From positions 124,001 through 188,000 of the forward strand of contig NZ_MTQN01000011.1 in the NCBI RefSeq assembly GCF_001984195.1: 64,000 bases of DNA, in the 5' to 3' direction. Of the stretch, positions 42,742 to 51,420 are shown piece after piece (the first letter of the stretch is position 1; each line of letters opens with the position of its first letter). The DNA comes from Kribbella sp. ALI-6-A (GTDB lineage Bacteria > Actinomycetota > Actinomycetes > Propionibacteriales > Kribbellaceae). The translations under genes and the position numbers were made by a program. The notes under the pieces are model-generated. The model saw nothing but the letters and a program-made list of their open reading frames with translations, ran no database searches and was not told the DNA's origin.

Positions 42742-44220
42742 TCAGTCCACCGGCCACTCGTGCACCGGGGTGTTGGCGTGCATGTGGTCGCGATAACGAC
42801 TCAGCATCCCTCGCAGCGCGTCCCGCCGATCGTGCGAGCCCTTGGTGTACAAGCGGTGGAACTCGTCGGCCTGCCAGGAGGCGCCGTTGCGGTGGGTGAG
42901 GCAGCGCTGCTCGATAATGCCGAGCAGCCGGTCCCGGACCTGCGGGTCGACGCCCCACGCGTCCAGGCCCTGCGATGCCAACGGCAACAGCCTGCGTAGG
43001 ACCAGCTCGGTGGCGCGGGCGGTGCCGACGCCCGGCCAGAACACCTCGGCGTCGATCCCTTGCCGGGCCGCTTCGTGGAAGTTCTCCTCCGCCGCGCTGA
43101 ACGACATCTGCGACCAGATCGGCCGCTCGTCGTCGGCCAGGGCCCGGACCAGCCCGAAGTAGAAGGCGCCGTTGGCCATCGTGTCGACCACCGTCGGGCC
43201 GGCCGGCAGCACCCGGTTCTCCACCCGCAGGTGCGGCTTGTCCCGGACAACGTCGTACACCGGGCGGTTCCAGCGGTAGATCGTCCCGTTGTGGAGCCGC
43301 AGCTCCGAAAGAGCCGGGGTGTCGCCGCGGTCGAGCACGGCGATCGGGTCCTCCTCGGAGGTGACCGGCAGCAACGCCGGGTAGTAGCGCGAGTTCTCCT
43401 CGAACAGGTCGAAGATCGAGGTGATCCATCGTTCACCGAACCACACCCGCGGCCGGACGCCCTGCGTCTTCAGCTCGTGGGTGCGGGTGTCGGCGGCCTG
43501 CTCGAACAGCGCGATCCGGGTCTCGCGCATCAACTCCTTGCCGAACAGGAACGGCGAGTTCGCCCCGACCGCCAGCTGGACGCCGGAGATCGCCTGCGCC
43601 GCGTTCCAGTACCGCGGGAACGCCTCCGGCGTGACCTGCAGGTGGAACTGCGTCGACGTACAGGCTGCTTCGGGCACGATGCTGTCGGCGGTGGCCTGCA
43701 GCCGCTCGACGCCGTCGATGGAGATCTGCACGTCCTCGCCGCGGGCCTGGAAGATCTGGTCGTTCAGCAACGCGTAGCGCGGGTTGGTGCTGAGCGCGTC
43801 GCGGCGGATGTGCTCGGTCATCAGCGTGGGCAGGATGCCGACCACGACCATCGACGAGCCGGTCCGCTGCGCCTTCTCCTCGGCCGCGTTCAGGCTGGCC
43901 CGGATCGAGGCCTCCATGGTTCCCAGCCCGTCGCCGTCGATCTGGCCGGGCGGCACGTTGATCTCGATGTTGAACTGGCCGAGCTCGGTCTGGAACGCGT
44001 CGTCCTCGATCGCGCTCAGCACCTCGGCGTTCTTGAACGCCGGGTCGAACCGCTCGTCGACCAGGTTCAGCTCGATCTCGATGCCGGTCATCGGACGCTC
44101 GGCGTCGAACCGCGCCTCCCGCAGCATCCGTGCGAACGCGTCCAGGTTGCGATGGACCTGGTTGCGGAACGCCGTGCGGTCCGCCCGGGTGAACTCGACC
44201 CGGTCGACTTCCTCGCCCAT
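42742..44220 (-). CDS. GCS2-type glutamate-cysteine ligase family protein
   Basis: The 492-residue carboxylate-amine ligase belongs to the gamma-glutamylcysteine synthetase-like family (GCS2). It has MTGIEIELNLVD near residue 42, ELGQFNIEINVPPG for the metal/glutamate site, CTSTQFHLQV and the late VENRVLPAGPTVVDTMANGAF. Actinobacteria use mycothiol rather than glutathione, so the true substrate may be another amine or amino acid. The ATG 44220 has GGGGAGG five bases upstream. No other thiol-biosynthesis gene is adjacent. Confidence 0.85.
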   Translation of the reverse strand: MGEEVDRVEFTRADRTAFRNQVHRNLDAFARMLREARFDAERPMTGIEIELNLVDERFDPAFKNAEVLSAIEDDAFQTELGQFNIEINVPPGQIDGDGLGTMEASIRASLNAAEEKAQRTGSSMVVVGILPTLMTEHIRRDALSTNPRYALLNDQIFQARGEDVQISIDGVERLQATADSIVPEAACTSTQFHLQVTPEAFPRYWNAAQAISGVQLAVGANSPFLFGKELMRETRIALFEQAADTRTHELKTQGVRPRVWFGERWITSIFDLFEENSRYYPALLPVTSEEDPIAVLDRGDTPALSELRLHNGTIYRWNRPVYDVVRDKPHLRVENRVLPAGPTVVDTMANGAFYFGLVRALADDERPIWSQMSFSAAEENFHEAARQGIDAEVFWPGVGTARATELVLRRLLPLASQGLDAWGVDPQVRDRLLGIIEQRCLTHRNGASWQADEFHRLYTKGSHDRRDALRGMLSRYRDHMHANTPVHEWPVD

Positions 44221-44350
44221 CTGAGCCTCCCCTGTTCCGGTACTGCCGTGGGTACGGCGTACTTCTCTGTACCTGGCGACAGTCTGCCCGAACCGGGCAG
44301 TGGATGTGACCTGGATCGCGTCGCCGACCATCCACTGGTACGCCGGGGAG

Positions 44351-45121
44351 TCAGCGCGGGAACACGATGAAGTGATCGCGGACCAGCCGGAGGGGCTCCG
44401 GACCCGCGACGGTGAGCGCCTCGTCGAGCTCGGTCAGTGTCTCCGGGGCGAGCTGCAACGGGTGCTCGCCGGGATGCACGTCGGCCCCCATCGGGTAGTC
44501 CTCCCCCGGCCGGTCCGGCATCTCGATGTGCGCGCCCAGCACCCAGTCCACCGGATTGCCCGCGGCAACGAACGCGGCCAGCCGGCGGACGCTCGCGCGG
44601 TACGACGCCCAGTCCGGCACGTACAACCGGCCCGGGTACAACGAGTCGCCGGTGAGCAGCAGCCGGGTCCGCGCGTCGTATACGGCGATGTCGGCGCCCT
44701 GGTGCCCGGGAATCGGGATCACGTCGAGAACGCGCTCTCCGAGATCGAGCCGCCCGATCCCGCCGGGCCAGTCACCGATCCCGAAGAACGCCGCGACCTC
44801 CTCGGCGCCGTGGCCGACGACGTGGTCGAACTGGTCGTCACCCCCGACGTGGTCGCCGTGGGCGTGCGTGTGCGCGACCACGAGTTCGAGGTCACGGCCG
44901 GCGAGCAGCTCGTCGACCAGCCGCCGCAGCTCGGTGTGGCCCGTGCCCGTGTCGAGCAGGAGAGCGCGTTCTGAGCCGAGCAGGAGGTACAGGAACGGGC
45001 CCTCGAAGTTCGTGCGCAGCGACTGGCGGATGATCGCCGTCCGCTCGTCGTACCAGTGCACCTGGTGCTCCGGCCCGTCGGGCGCCGTGCCGTCGTCCCA
45101 CTGGTCGGGAAAGCTCGCCAT
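44351..45121 (-). CDS. Metallo-beta-lactamase-fold hydrolase
   Basis: The 256-residue MBL-fold enzyme has the zinc motif HTHAHGDHVGG (His/Asp ligands at about 84-90) followed by PIPGHQGADIAVYD, LLTGDSLYPGRLYV and a final VLGAHIEMP, giving all the usual metal ligands. Length and motifs resemble single-domain glyoxalase II-like hydrolases. The substrate is unknown. The ATG 45121 is divergent from dinB, with 55 nt between them. Confidence 0.85.
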   Translation of the reverse strand: MASFPDQWDDGTAPDGPEHQVHWYDERTAIIRQSLRTNFEGPFLYLLLGSERALLLDTGTGHTELRRLVDELLAGRDLELVVAHTHAHGDHVGGDDQFDHVVGHGAEEVAAFFGIGDWPGGIGRLDLGERVLDVIPIPGHQGADIAVYDARTRLLLTGDSLYPGRLYVPDWASYRASVRRLAAFVAAGNPVDWVLGAHIEMPDRPGEDYPMGADVHPGEHPLQLAPETLTELDEALTVAGPEPLRLVRDHFIVFPR

Positions 45122-45176
45122 AGAGTGATCCTGTCAGCCCACCGGTCCAAGACTTGTCGGTGCGACCAGCCAGACT

Positions 45177-46535
45177 GTGGGGGTGCGTGCCGATCCGTCG
45201 ATCCTGCATGTCGACCTGGACGCGTTCTTCGCGGCGGTCGAACAGCGGGACAAGCCCTCCCTGCGCGGCAAACCTGTCGTCGTGGGCGGGATCGGCCTGC
45301 GCGGCGTGGTGTCGACGGCGTCGTACGAGGCGCGCAAGTACGGCGTCCGGTCGGCGATGTCGACGGCCGAGGCGCGGTCGCGGTGCCCGCACGCGGCCTA
45401 CCTGTCGCCGCGGTTCGAGGTCTACCGGGCCACCAGCCAGGCGGTGATGGCGCAGATGCGCGCGCTGTCCCCGCTGGTCGAGCCGCTGTCGCTGGACGAG
45501 GCGTTCGTCGACCTGTCCGCGGCCGGGCTGCACGACCTGACCGTCGAGGACGTGCAGGCGATCGCCGACGACCTCAAGGACGCGATCAAACAGGCCAGCG
45601 GCGGACTGACCGCGTCGGTCGGCGCCGGGACGTCGAAGCTGATCGCGAAGATCGCCAGTGATCTCGACAAGCCCGACGGCGTCGTGGTCGTGCCGCCCGG
45701 CACCGAGGCGGAGTTCCTCGCGCCGATGCAGGTCACCGTGATCCCCGGCGTCGGGCCGGCGACCGCGCAACGACTCAGCATGGCCGGCGTCCGGACGGTC
45801 GCGGACCTGCAGCAGCTCGACGCCGACGAACTGATCCGCCAGGTCGGTACGGCGCACGGCTCGAGCCTGCACCGGATGGCCGTGGCCGCCGACGACCGGC
45901 CGGTGGTCAGCGACCGGGAGACCAAGTCGGTCAGCATCGAGGACACCTTCGAGACCGACATCATCGATCGTGCCCTGCTGGCCGCGATCAGCGAGCGGAT
46001 GGCCCACCGCGTCGCCGAACGCCTGCAGAAGGCCCAGCTCTCCGGCCGGACCGTCACGGTGAAGACGCGGATGCACGACTTCACCACACACACCCGTTCG
46101 TCCACCCTGGCCGGCCCGACCGACGATCCGCGCGTGGTCGCCCGCGTCGCCCGCCGCCTGCTCGAGGACAGCGACATCTCCGGCGGCATCCGCCTGCTCG
46201 GCGTCGGCGTCTCGTCCCTGGCCGACTGGATCCAGGACGACCTCTTCACCGAGTCCGAGGCCGTCGAAGCCGCCGAGGCCGCGGTCGACCTGGCCGACGT
46301 GCCCGTCCGCTCCCGCGAACGCCAGACCGGCTACTACCCCGGCCAGGACGTCACCCACCCGGCGTACGGGGACGGCTGGGTGTGGGGCGCCGGCCGGGGC
46401 CGCGTCACGGTCCGCTTCGAAACCGCCGCGACGACCGGTCCGATCCGCACGTTCGCCGTCGACGATCCCGAGCTGAGCCTGGTTCAGCACACCCCGCCGG
46501 ACGACGAGGAGTCAGCCGCGGAGGCGGACCGATAG
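45177..46535 (+). CDS. dinB: DNA polymerase IV (Y family)
   Basis: This 452-residue translesion polymerase has the Y-family start ILHVDLDAFFAAVEQRDKP, catalytic SLDEAFVD with two acidic residues, the helix-hairpin-helix PGVGPATAQRLSMAGV, and the little-finger domain. A further C-terminal domain (about 385-440, with YYPGQDVTHPAYGDGWVWGAG) is common in actinobacterial DinB and is of unknown role. No beta-clamp motif is obvious at the very end. The start is GTG 45177 or 45183. Its last 24 bases overlap the 3' end of the convergent DDAH gene. Confidence 0.92.
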   Translation: MGVRADPSILHVDLDAFFAAVEQRDKPSLRGKPVVVGGIGLRGVVSTASYEARKYGVRSAMSTAEARSRCPHAAYLSPRFEVYRATSQAVMAQMRALSPLVEPLSLDEAFVDLSAAGLHDLTVEDVQAIADDLKDAIKQASGGLTASVGAGTSKLIAKIASDLDKPDGVVVVPPGTEAEFLAPMQVTVIPGVGPATAQRLSMAGVRTVADLQQLDADELIRQVGTAHGSSLHRMAVAADDRPVVSDRETKSVSIEDTFETDIIDRALLAAISERMAHRVAERLQKAQLSGRTVTVKTRMHDFTTHTRSSTLAGPTDDPRVVARVARRLLEDSDISGGIRLLGVGVSSLADWIQDDLFTESEAVEAAEAAVDLADVPVRSRERQTGYYPGQDVTHPAYGDGWVWGAGRGRVTVRFETAATTGPIRTFAVDDPELSLVQHTPPDDEESAAEADR

Positions 46536-47279
46536 ACAGGTGACGCAGCCTTCCAGCTTCTCGAACTCGGTGATGTCGACGGGGATCGGCGTGTAGCCGA
46601 GGCCGGAGAACAGCTCCGCCGTACGAGGGGCCGAGGCGGCCATCAGGAGTTGCTGGTCATCGAGCAGTACGACGTGGGCGCCGGACTCCTCGGGGACCGG
46701 ACGGAACGTCGGGAAGGCCGTGGGGTCGTCGACCAGCGGCTCGTAGCCGATGACCGTGCCGTCGGGCAGGGCGGTGACCGCCGACTTGAGGTGCAAGACC
46801 TTGCGCACCGGTACGGCGACGACGCGGGCGCCCAGGGGTTCGAGGTGAGCGCGGAGCTGGTCGATGCCCGACTGGTTGGTACGACCGCCCTCGCCGACGT
46901 ACACGGTGGCGCCGATCTTGAGCACGTCGCCGCCGTCCAAGGTGCCGGGGGCATCGATCTGGGCCAGGCGGTAGCCCTGCGCCTCGACCGCCTGGGCGGC
47001 GGCCGCCGCTTCGGGGCGCCGCTGCTCGGCGCCGGCGCGCGCGATCACCGCGAGGTCGCCGTACACGACCATCGTGTCCTCGACGAACACGCTGTCAGGG
47101 CAGTCGTCGGCCGGCGGGACCTCGATCGTCGACCAGCCGGCGGCGGCCAGCGCGTCGACGTACTGCTGCCACTGCCGGACGGCGAGGTCGGCGTCCACCG
47201 GGACGCGTTCCAGATGCGTGAGCAGGCCCTCGGCGATGCGCGGGCTGGGACGGCGGACGAGCGCGCGGATGGTGACCAT
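46512..47279 (-). CDS. Dimethylargininase-like (DDAH) amidinohydrolase
   Basis: The 255-residue enzyme of the amidinotransferase/DDAH fold hydrolyses dimethylarginine or a related guanidine to citrulline and an amine. Recognisable are DSVFVEDTMVV, the central DAPGTLDGGDVLKIG, the catalytic His in KVLHLKSAVTAL and the C-terminal nucleophile Cys in GCVTCLSVRL. The ATG at 47277-47279 gives normal family length. It overlaps dinB at the 3' ends and is divergent from the hemerythrin gene. Confidence 0.88.
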   Translation of the reverse strand: MVTIRALVRRPSPRIAEGLLTHLERVPVDADLAVRQWQQYVDALAAAGWSTIEVPPADDCPDSVFVEDTMVVYGDLAVIARAGAEQRRPEAAAAAQAVEAQGYRLAQIDAPGTLDGGDVLKIGATVYVGEGGRTNQSGIDQLRAHLEPLGARVVAVPVRKVLHLKSAVTALPDGTVIGYEPLVDDPTAFPTFRPVPEESGAHVVLLDDQQLLMAASAPRTAELFSGLGYTPIPVDITEFEKLEGCVTCLSVRLRG

Positions 47280-47394
47280 GGGCGGAGGGTAACCGGCGGC
47301 CGCGATCGATGCCGGGCGCATGGCGTGGCGGGGGCCGGGTACTGGCCGGACGAACCCGGCGCGGTTGCCGGGCACCTAGTACCTGGAGGGTTAC

Positions 47395-47925
47395 ATGCCG
47401 AAGATTCTGCAGCACGCCAGCGGCGACGTGGTCGAGATCATTCTCGCCGACCACCGCTGGTTCGAGGAGGCGCTGCGCGAGCTGCGTGACGTGCAGAGCG
47501 ACCGCGCCGCCGTGCTCGCGGACCTGGCGACCGTACTCATCGCGCACGCGGAGGCCGAGGAGTCCAAGGTCTATCCCTCGCTGCGGAACAAGAACGCGAT
47601 CGACGCCGAAGAGGTCGAGCACTCCGTGCACGAGCACGACGAGGGCAACGAGGCGCTGCTCGAACTGATGGAGGTCGAGGACACCTCGTCGGAGGAGTTC
47701 AGCGAGAAGACCCACGAACTGTCCGAGGCGCTCACGCACCACCTCGACGAGGAGGAGCGCGACGTACTCAACCCGGCGCGCACCGACGTCTCCCAGGAGG
47801 TCCGCGACAAGCTCGGTCAGGAGTTCGCGGCCGAGCGGTCCCGGCTGATCGAGTCCGGCGCCGGCTCCATCGAGAACGTTCGCCGACTCGTTGCCGCTGC
47901 CAAGAAAAAGGAGAAGTCCTCCTAG
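47395..47925 (+). CDS. Hemerythrin HHE domain protein
   Basis: This 176-residue helical protein has the hemerythrin-type diiron signature: H at 20 (ILADHRWFE), H at about 52 with E56 (IAHAEAEESKVYP), the HSVHEHDEGN motif, and late TH..LDEEERDVLNP. It could bind O2 or NO or store iron. The C-terminus ends in a basic helix (AAAKKKEKSS). A good Shine-Dalgarno (GGAGGG) precedes the ATG, and a hairpin terminator follows the stop. Confidence 0.88.
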   Translation: MPKILQHASGDVVEIILADHRWFEEALRELRDVQSDRAAVLADLATVLIAHAEAEESKVYPSLRNKNAIDAEEVEHSVHEHDEGNEALLELMEVEDTSSEEFSEKTHELSEALTHHLDEEERDVLNPARTDVSQEVRDKLGQEFAAERSRLIESGAGSIENVRRLVAAAKKKEKSS

Positions 47926-47928
47926 AAC

Positions 47929-47962
47929 CACGGGCGTCGCGACTGGTGGCGCGGCGCCCGTG
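47929..47962. terminator. Hairpin terminator after the hemerythrin gene
   Basis: The 12-bp stem (CACGGGCGTCGC with GCGGCGCCCGTG, one G-T pair) has a 10-nt loop and is followed by CTCTTCC. Confidence 0.7.
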
Positions 47963-48036
47963 CTCTTCCGTCCCCGTGGCCATGAGCGCGGGTCAGTCGC
48001 CGGAATCGGCGTGAGTGCGGCTGACCCGTCCTCAGG

Positions 48037-48621
48037 TCACGGGGACGGTTCGCTGTCCGGACCGGTGCCTCGGAGGGACTTGGCGAGCATGGTGCGGATG
48101 TGGTCCGGGTCGGCGTCGTGGTCGTCGAGCAGGATGGCGGTGCACAAGCCATCGCACAAGGCGACAAAAGCTTCGACCGCGTCAGGGTCCCGGGTCTGTG
48201 TCCGGGCGAGCTCCGCGACCTCGTCGCGCCAGCCTCGAGCGGCGGGGCGGAGGGCGGGACGGCGGGCCGCGAGGGTCGACAGCTCGCGTTCGGCGAGTGC
48301 TCGCTCACGGCCGGAGCCCCCGGACTCGGCGATCAGGTGGGCGAGACCCTGGACCGGGTCGTCCCCGGTGTCGATGAGTTGGCGGATGCGGCTGGTGTAG
48401 GTGTCGGTGACGCTGGTCAGCGCGGCCACGAGCAGATCGTCGAGGGTCGCGAAGTAGTAGAGCGTCAGACTGGTGGTGATCCCGGCTTCCTTGGCGACGC
48501 TCCGATGGGTCACGCCGGCGGCGCCGTCGCGGCGGACCACCGTCAGGGTCGCCTCGATGATCTGGGCTCGGCGGCGTACGCCACGCACCTTGCGCCCGTC
48601 GACCTCGTGCTCGTCCACCAT
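48037..48621 (-). CDS. TetR-family repressor of the adjacent MFS pump
   Basis: The 194-residue TetR protein has its N-terminal HTH at about 12-58 (RRAQIIEATLTVVRRDGAAGVTHRSVAKEAGIT followed by LTLYYFATLDDLL); the rest is the helical ligand domain. It starts with ATG 48621 after GAGGG; GTG 48630 is an alternative. It lies directly behind the MFS gene on the same strand, so pump and repressor share one transcript. The palindrome at 50192-50226 is its probable operator. Confidence 0.9.
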   Translation of the reverse strand: MVDEHEVDGRKVRGVRRRAQIIEATLTVVRRDGAAGVTHRSVAKEAGITTSLTLYYFATLDDLLVAALTSVTDTYTSRIRQLIDTGDDPVQGLAHLIAESGGSGRERALAERELSTLAARRPALRPAARGWRDEVAELARTQTRDPDAVEAFVALCDGLCTAILLDDHDADPDHIRTMLAKSLRGTGPDSEPSP

Positions 48622-48633
48622 CGCCCTCACCGA

Positions 48634-50175
48634 TCAATCGCCACTCACGCGGGTCGAGGCTATCTGCTCCGCCTCGACGTCACCGATCGGGCGGACGTGG
48701 CGCAGCATGGTGAAGCAGGCCGCCGACGCTCCGGCGATGGCGATCCCCGCGGCGATCGCGGCGATGTTGAGTCCGCTGGTGAACGCCTCCCTCGCCTGCT
48801 GCAGAGCCCCTGCCGGCAGTTGCCCGGCCACAGACGTGGCGCCGGTGAGGCTGTCGTCGTACGGCTCGGCCACGGATCCGGACAGGCCGGACCGAGACTC
48901 GACCGCCCTTCGGTAGACCGCTGTGGTGAGGCTGCCGAGCAGTGCGACCCCGGCCGCGATCCCGAGCTCCTGCACGGTTTCCGAGAGCGCGGCGGCCGAT
49001 CCGGAGCTGTCGACCGGCGCCGTACCGACGACGATGTCGGTACCCAACGAGGCGATGACTCCGAGGCCGAGATAGAGGAACGCGAAGCCCCCGACCACAC
49101 TCAGCTTGCTGCCGGTCCCGGCAAAGGCCAGGAGGCCGTACCCGACGAGCGACAGCGCGAGCGCGGAGCCCATCACGACTCCCGGCGAAACACGAGTGGC
49201 GAGCAAAGGTGCCCCGATGCCGCCGATCAGCATCGCCAGCGCCGGTGGTCCCATCCACAGACCGGCTGCCAGCGGAGACAGGTCCGCGACGAGCTGCAGG
49301 TGCTGGGTGATCAGGTACATCATTCCGCCGAATCCGACCAGGCCGATCAGCAAGACCGACAGGGCGGCGGAGAAGGCTCTGTTGGTGAAGAGCCTCATCT
49401 CGAGCAGCGGCTCCTTCAAGCGGAGCTGACGGCGGACGAACGCAACAGTCGAGCCACCACCGACAGCAACGGCCGCCGCTGCCTGGAGGTCGAGTCCGTG
49501 CGCTGCGACGTGCTTGATCGCGAAGATGATCGGGAGCATCGCCGCCAGCGACAGGCCGACGCTCACCAGGTCGAGCCGGCCGGCTCCGGCCCGAAACTCC
49601 GGCAGCAGCCTGGGTGCGGCGACCAGCACGATCACGCTGATCGGTACGGCGATCAGGAACGCCGCGCCCCACCAGAAGCCGGCCGTCAGGTAACCGCCCA
49701 CGATCGGACCGGCCGCCATCCCGAACGCGAACATCGTGGCCCATCCACCGATCGCCAGCGCCCGCTGCCCCGCGTTGCTGAACATGTTGCTGATCAGCGA
49801 CAAGGTGGACGGCATCAGCGTCGCACCAGCCACGCCCAGCAGTGCGCGCGCGATGATCAGCCACAACGCACTCGGGGCGAAGGCGGCGAGAACCGAGGCC
49901 ACTGCGAAGGCAGCCATGCCGAGCATCAGCAGGCGCCGCCGCCCGATCCGGTCGCCCAGCGTCCCCATCGTGATCAGGAATCCCGCGATGAGGAATCCGT
50001 AGGCGTCCATGATCCACAGCGTCTCCGTCGCGGTGGGCCGCAGCTCCGCGGCCAGGCTCGGAACCACGAGGTACAGCGCCGTCACATCGAGCCCGAGCAG
50101 CACGGTCGGCAACGCCAGCACCGCGAAGCCGGCCCACTCGCGCCACCCGGCGCGGGCCGTCGGTTCCGTCGTCAT
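48634..50175 (-). CDS. DHA2-family MFS drug exporter
   Basis: The 513-residue protein has 14 predicted helices and is of the QacA/LfrA/SmvA group. Motif A is GTLGDRIGRRRLLM, and motif C is GWATMFAFGMAAGPIVGGYL. The acidic residue in helix 1 (LGLDVTALYLVVPSLA) is in keeping with cation-substrate pumps. It likely expels lipophilic cationic drugs with protons. The downstream TetR gene and an upstream palindromic operator suggest drug-induced expression. Confidence 0.9.
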   Translation of the reverse strand: MTTEPTARAGWREWAGFAVLALPTVLLGLDVTALYLVVPSLAAELRPTATETLWIMDAYGFLIAGFLITMGTLGDRIGRRRLLMLGMAAFAVASVLAAFAPSALWLIIARALLGVAGATLMPSTLSLISNMFSNAGQRALAIGGWATMFAFGMAAGPIVGGYLTAGFWWGAAFLIAVPISVIVLVAAPRLLPEFRAGAGRLDLVSVGLSLAAMLPIIFAIKHVAAHGLDLQAAAAVAVGGGSTVAFVRRQLRLKEPLLEMRLFTNRAFSAALSVLLIGLVGFGGMMYLITQHLQLVADLSPLAAGLWMGPPALAMLIGGIGAPLLATRVSPGVVMGSALALSLVGYGLLAFAGTGSKLSVVGGFAFLYLGLGVIASLGTDIVVGTAPVDSSGSAAALSETVQELGIAAGVALLGSLTTAVYRRAVESRSGLSGSVAEPYDDSLTGATSVAGQLPAGALQQAREAFTSGLNIAAIAAGIAIAGASAACFTMLRHVRPIGDVEAEQIASTRVSGD

Positions 50176-50191
50176 CTCACCGTCCGATCAA

Positions 50192-50226
50192 GTTGAACGT
50201 ACGTACTACTTGTACCATCGTTCAAC
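50192..50226 (-). promoter_or_regulatory. Palindromic operator over the MFS-TetR promoter
   Basis: GTTGAACG (50192-50199) and CGTTCAAC (50219-50226) form perfect 8-bp arms 19 nt apart. On the minus strand the right arm supplies a -35-like TTGAAC, and TACGTT lies 18 nt further on as a -10, so a bound repressor would cover the promoter. Confidence 0.6.
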
Positions 50227-50270
50227 ATGAAGGGCGAAGTCGTTGGCCGCTCGGATCGGCCACGGAGGGG

Positions 50271-50999
50271 CTAGCCGAGGTCCAGGACGAGACCTTCCTC
50301 GGCGGCGATCACGTCGCCGAAGAACACCTCCTGCGCCTGGGACACCGAGAGAGCGCGATCCGTACCCGGCCAGAAGTGCGTCAACAGCAACCGCGTGGCA
50401 CCCTTCGCGCCGGCTGCGGCCTCCCGGGCCGTCATCAGAAACCGCGGCTCCGGAGGTGGTAGCTGGTGGGTCGCGTCGGAGATGTGGAGGTCGGCGCCCT
50501 CGGCCAACGCCGCCAGTTCGGGGGCCGGGCCGCTGTCACCGGTGTAGGAGACCGTCAGCCCGGGAGCGCTGAGCCGTACGCCGAGGTTGGTCACGTAGTG
50601 CGGCAACGCAGCGGTCTCCAGCCGGAACGGTCCGATCTCCCGGGCGCCGGCCAGGTCGTGTACGGCGAAGACGGTCGCCGGATCGGGACGTGGTTCCAGC
50701 GCCCGCAGTACGTCGAGAACGCCGGGTGGGCAGTACAGCGGGATCGGCGCGGAGTCGGGCGCCTGGTAGTGCCGGACGCGCGCGAGAGCGCTCACGTCGA
50801 CGCAGTGGTCGGGATGCTGGTGGGTCACCACGACCGCGTCGACCTCGCCGTCGGGGCAGTGCTCGAGCAGCCGCGGCAAGGTCGCGTAGCCGAGATCGAG
50901 CACGACCTTGAACCCGTCGTACTCGAGCAGGAAGCCGGCGCAGGCCCGGCCCGCCTCGGGCCACGCACCGCAGGACCCGAGCACGGTCAACGACCTCAC
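50271..50999 (-). CDS. RNase Z-like metallo-beta-lactamase-fold hydrolase
   Basis: The 242-residue MBL-fold protein starts with a strand (LTVLGSCGAWPEAG) typical of the RNase Z/ElaC-like or phosphodiesterase group. The zinc motif is VVVTHQHPDHCVD, followed by YTGDSGPAPELAALAEGADL and the late histidine LLLTHFWPG. It could act on RNA or cyclic nucleotides, but actinobacteria usually have a separate RNase Z, so the role is open. The start is GTG 50999. Confidence 0.85.
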   Translation of the reverse strand: MRSLTVLGSCGAWPEAGRACAGFLLEYDGFKVVLDLGYATLPRLLEHCPDGEVDAVVVTHQHPDHCVDVSALARVRHYQAPDSAPIPLYCPPGVLDVLRALEPRPDPATVFAVHDLAGAREIGPFRLETAALPHYVTNLGVRLSAPGLTVSYTGDSGPAPELAALAEGADLHISDATHQLPPPEPRFLMTAREAAAGAKGATRLLLTHFWPGTDRALSVSQAQEVFFGDVIAAEEGLVLDLG

Positions 51000-51027
51000 G
51001 GCGCCGAGCCTTCGCAGGCAGCCGGCG

Positions 51028-51420
51028 TCATCGAGCGCCGAAGGCTTCCTCGGTGGAGACGATGTCCTTGCCCAGCGGTAGCAGCGAGATCGGGATCAGC
51101 TTGAAGTTGGCCAGGCCGAGCGGGATGCCGATGATGCTGACGCACAGGGCGATCCCGGTGACCAGGTGGCCCAGCGCCAGCCACCAGCCGGCCAGCACGA
51201 CCCAGATGATGTTGCCCAGCACCGACCCGGCACCCGCGCCGCGGCGGTCGACCACGGTGCGGCCGAACGGCCAGAGCGCGAAGCCGGCGATCCGGAACGA
51301 CGCGATGCCGAACGGGATCGTGACGATCAGGATGCAGCAGATCAGCCCGGCGATCACGTAACCCACAGCCAGCCAGAATCCGGCCAGCACCAGCCAGATC
51401 AGGTTCAACAGCGTTCTCAT
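51028..51420 (-). CDS. YccF-family inner membrane protein
   Basis: The 130-residue membrane protein has the YccF duplication: the segment LIWLVLAGFWLAVGYVIAGL and its repeat IIWVVLAGWWLALGHLVTG, each followed by an IPFG/IPLG motif (IVTIPFGIASFRIAGFALWPFG and IIGIPLGLANFKLIPISLLPLG). Function unknown. Its ATG overlaps the stop of the upstream hydrolase gene by four bases. Confidence 0.88.
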   Translation of the reverse strand: MRTLLNLIWLVLAGFWLAVGYVIAGLICCILIVTIPFGIASFRIAGFALWPFGRTVVDRRGAGAGSVLGNIIWVVLAGWWLALGHLVTGIALCVSIIGIPLGLANFKLIPISLLPLGKDIVSTEEAFGAR

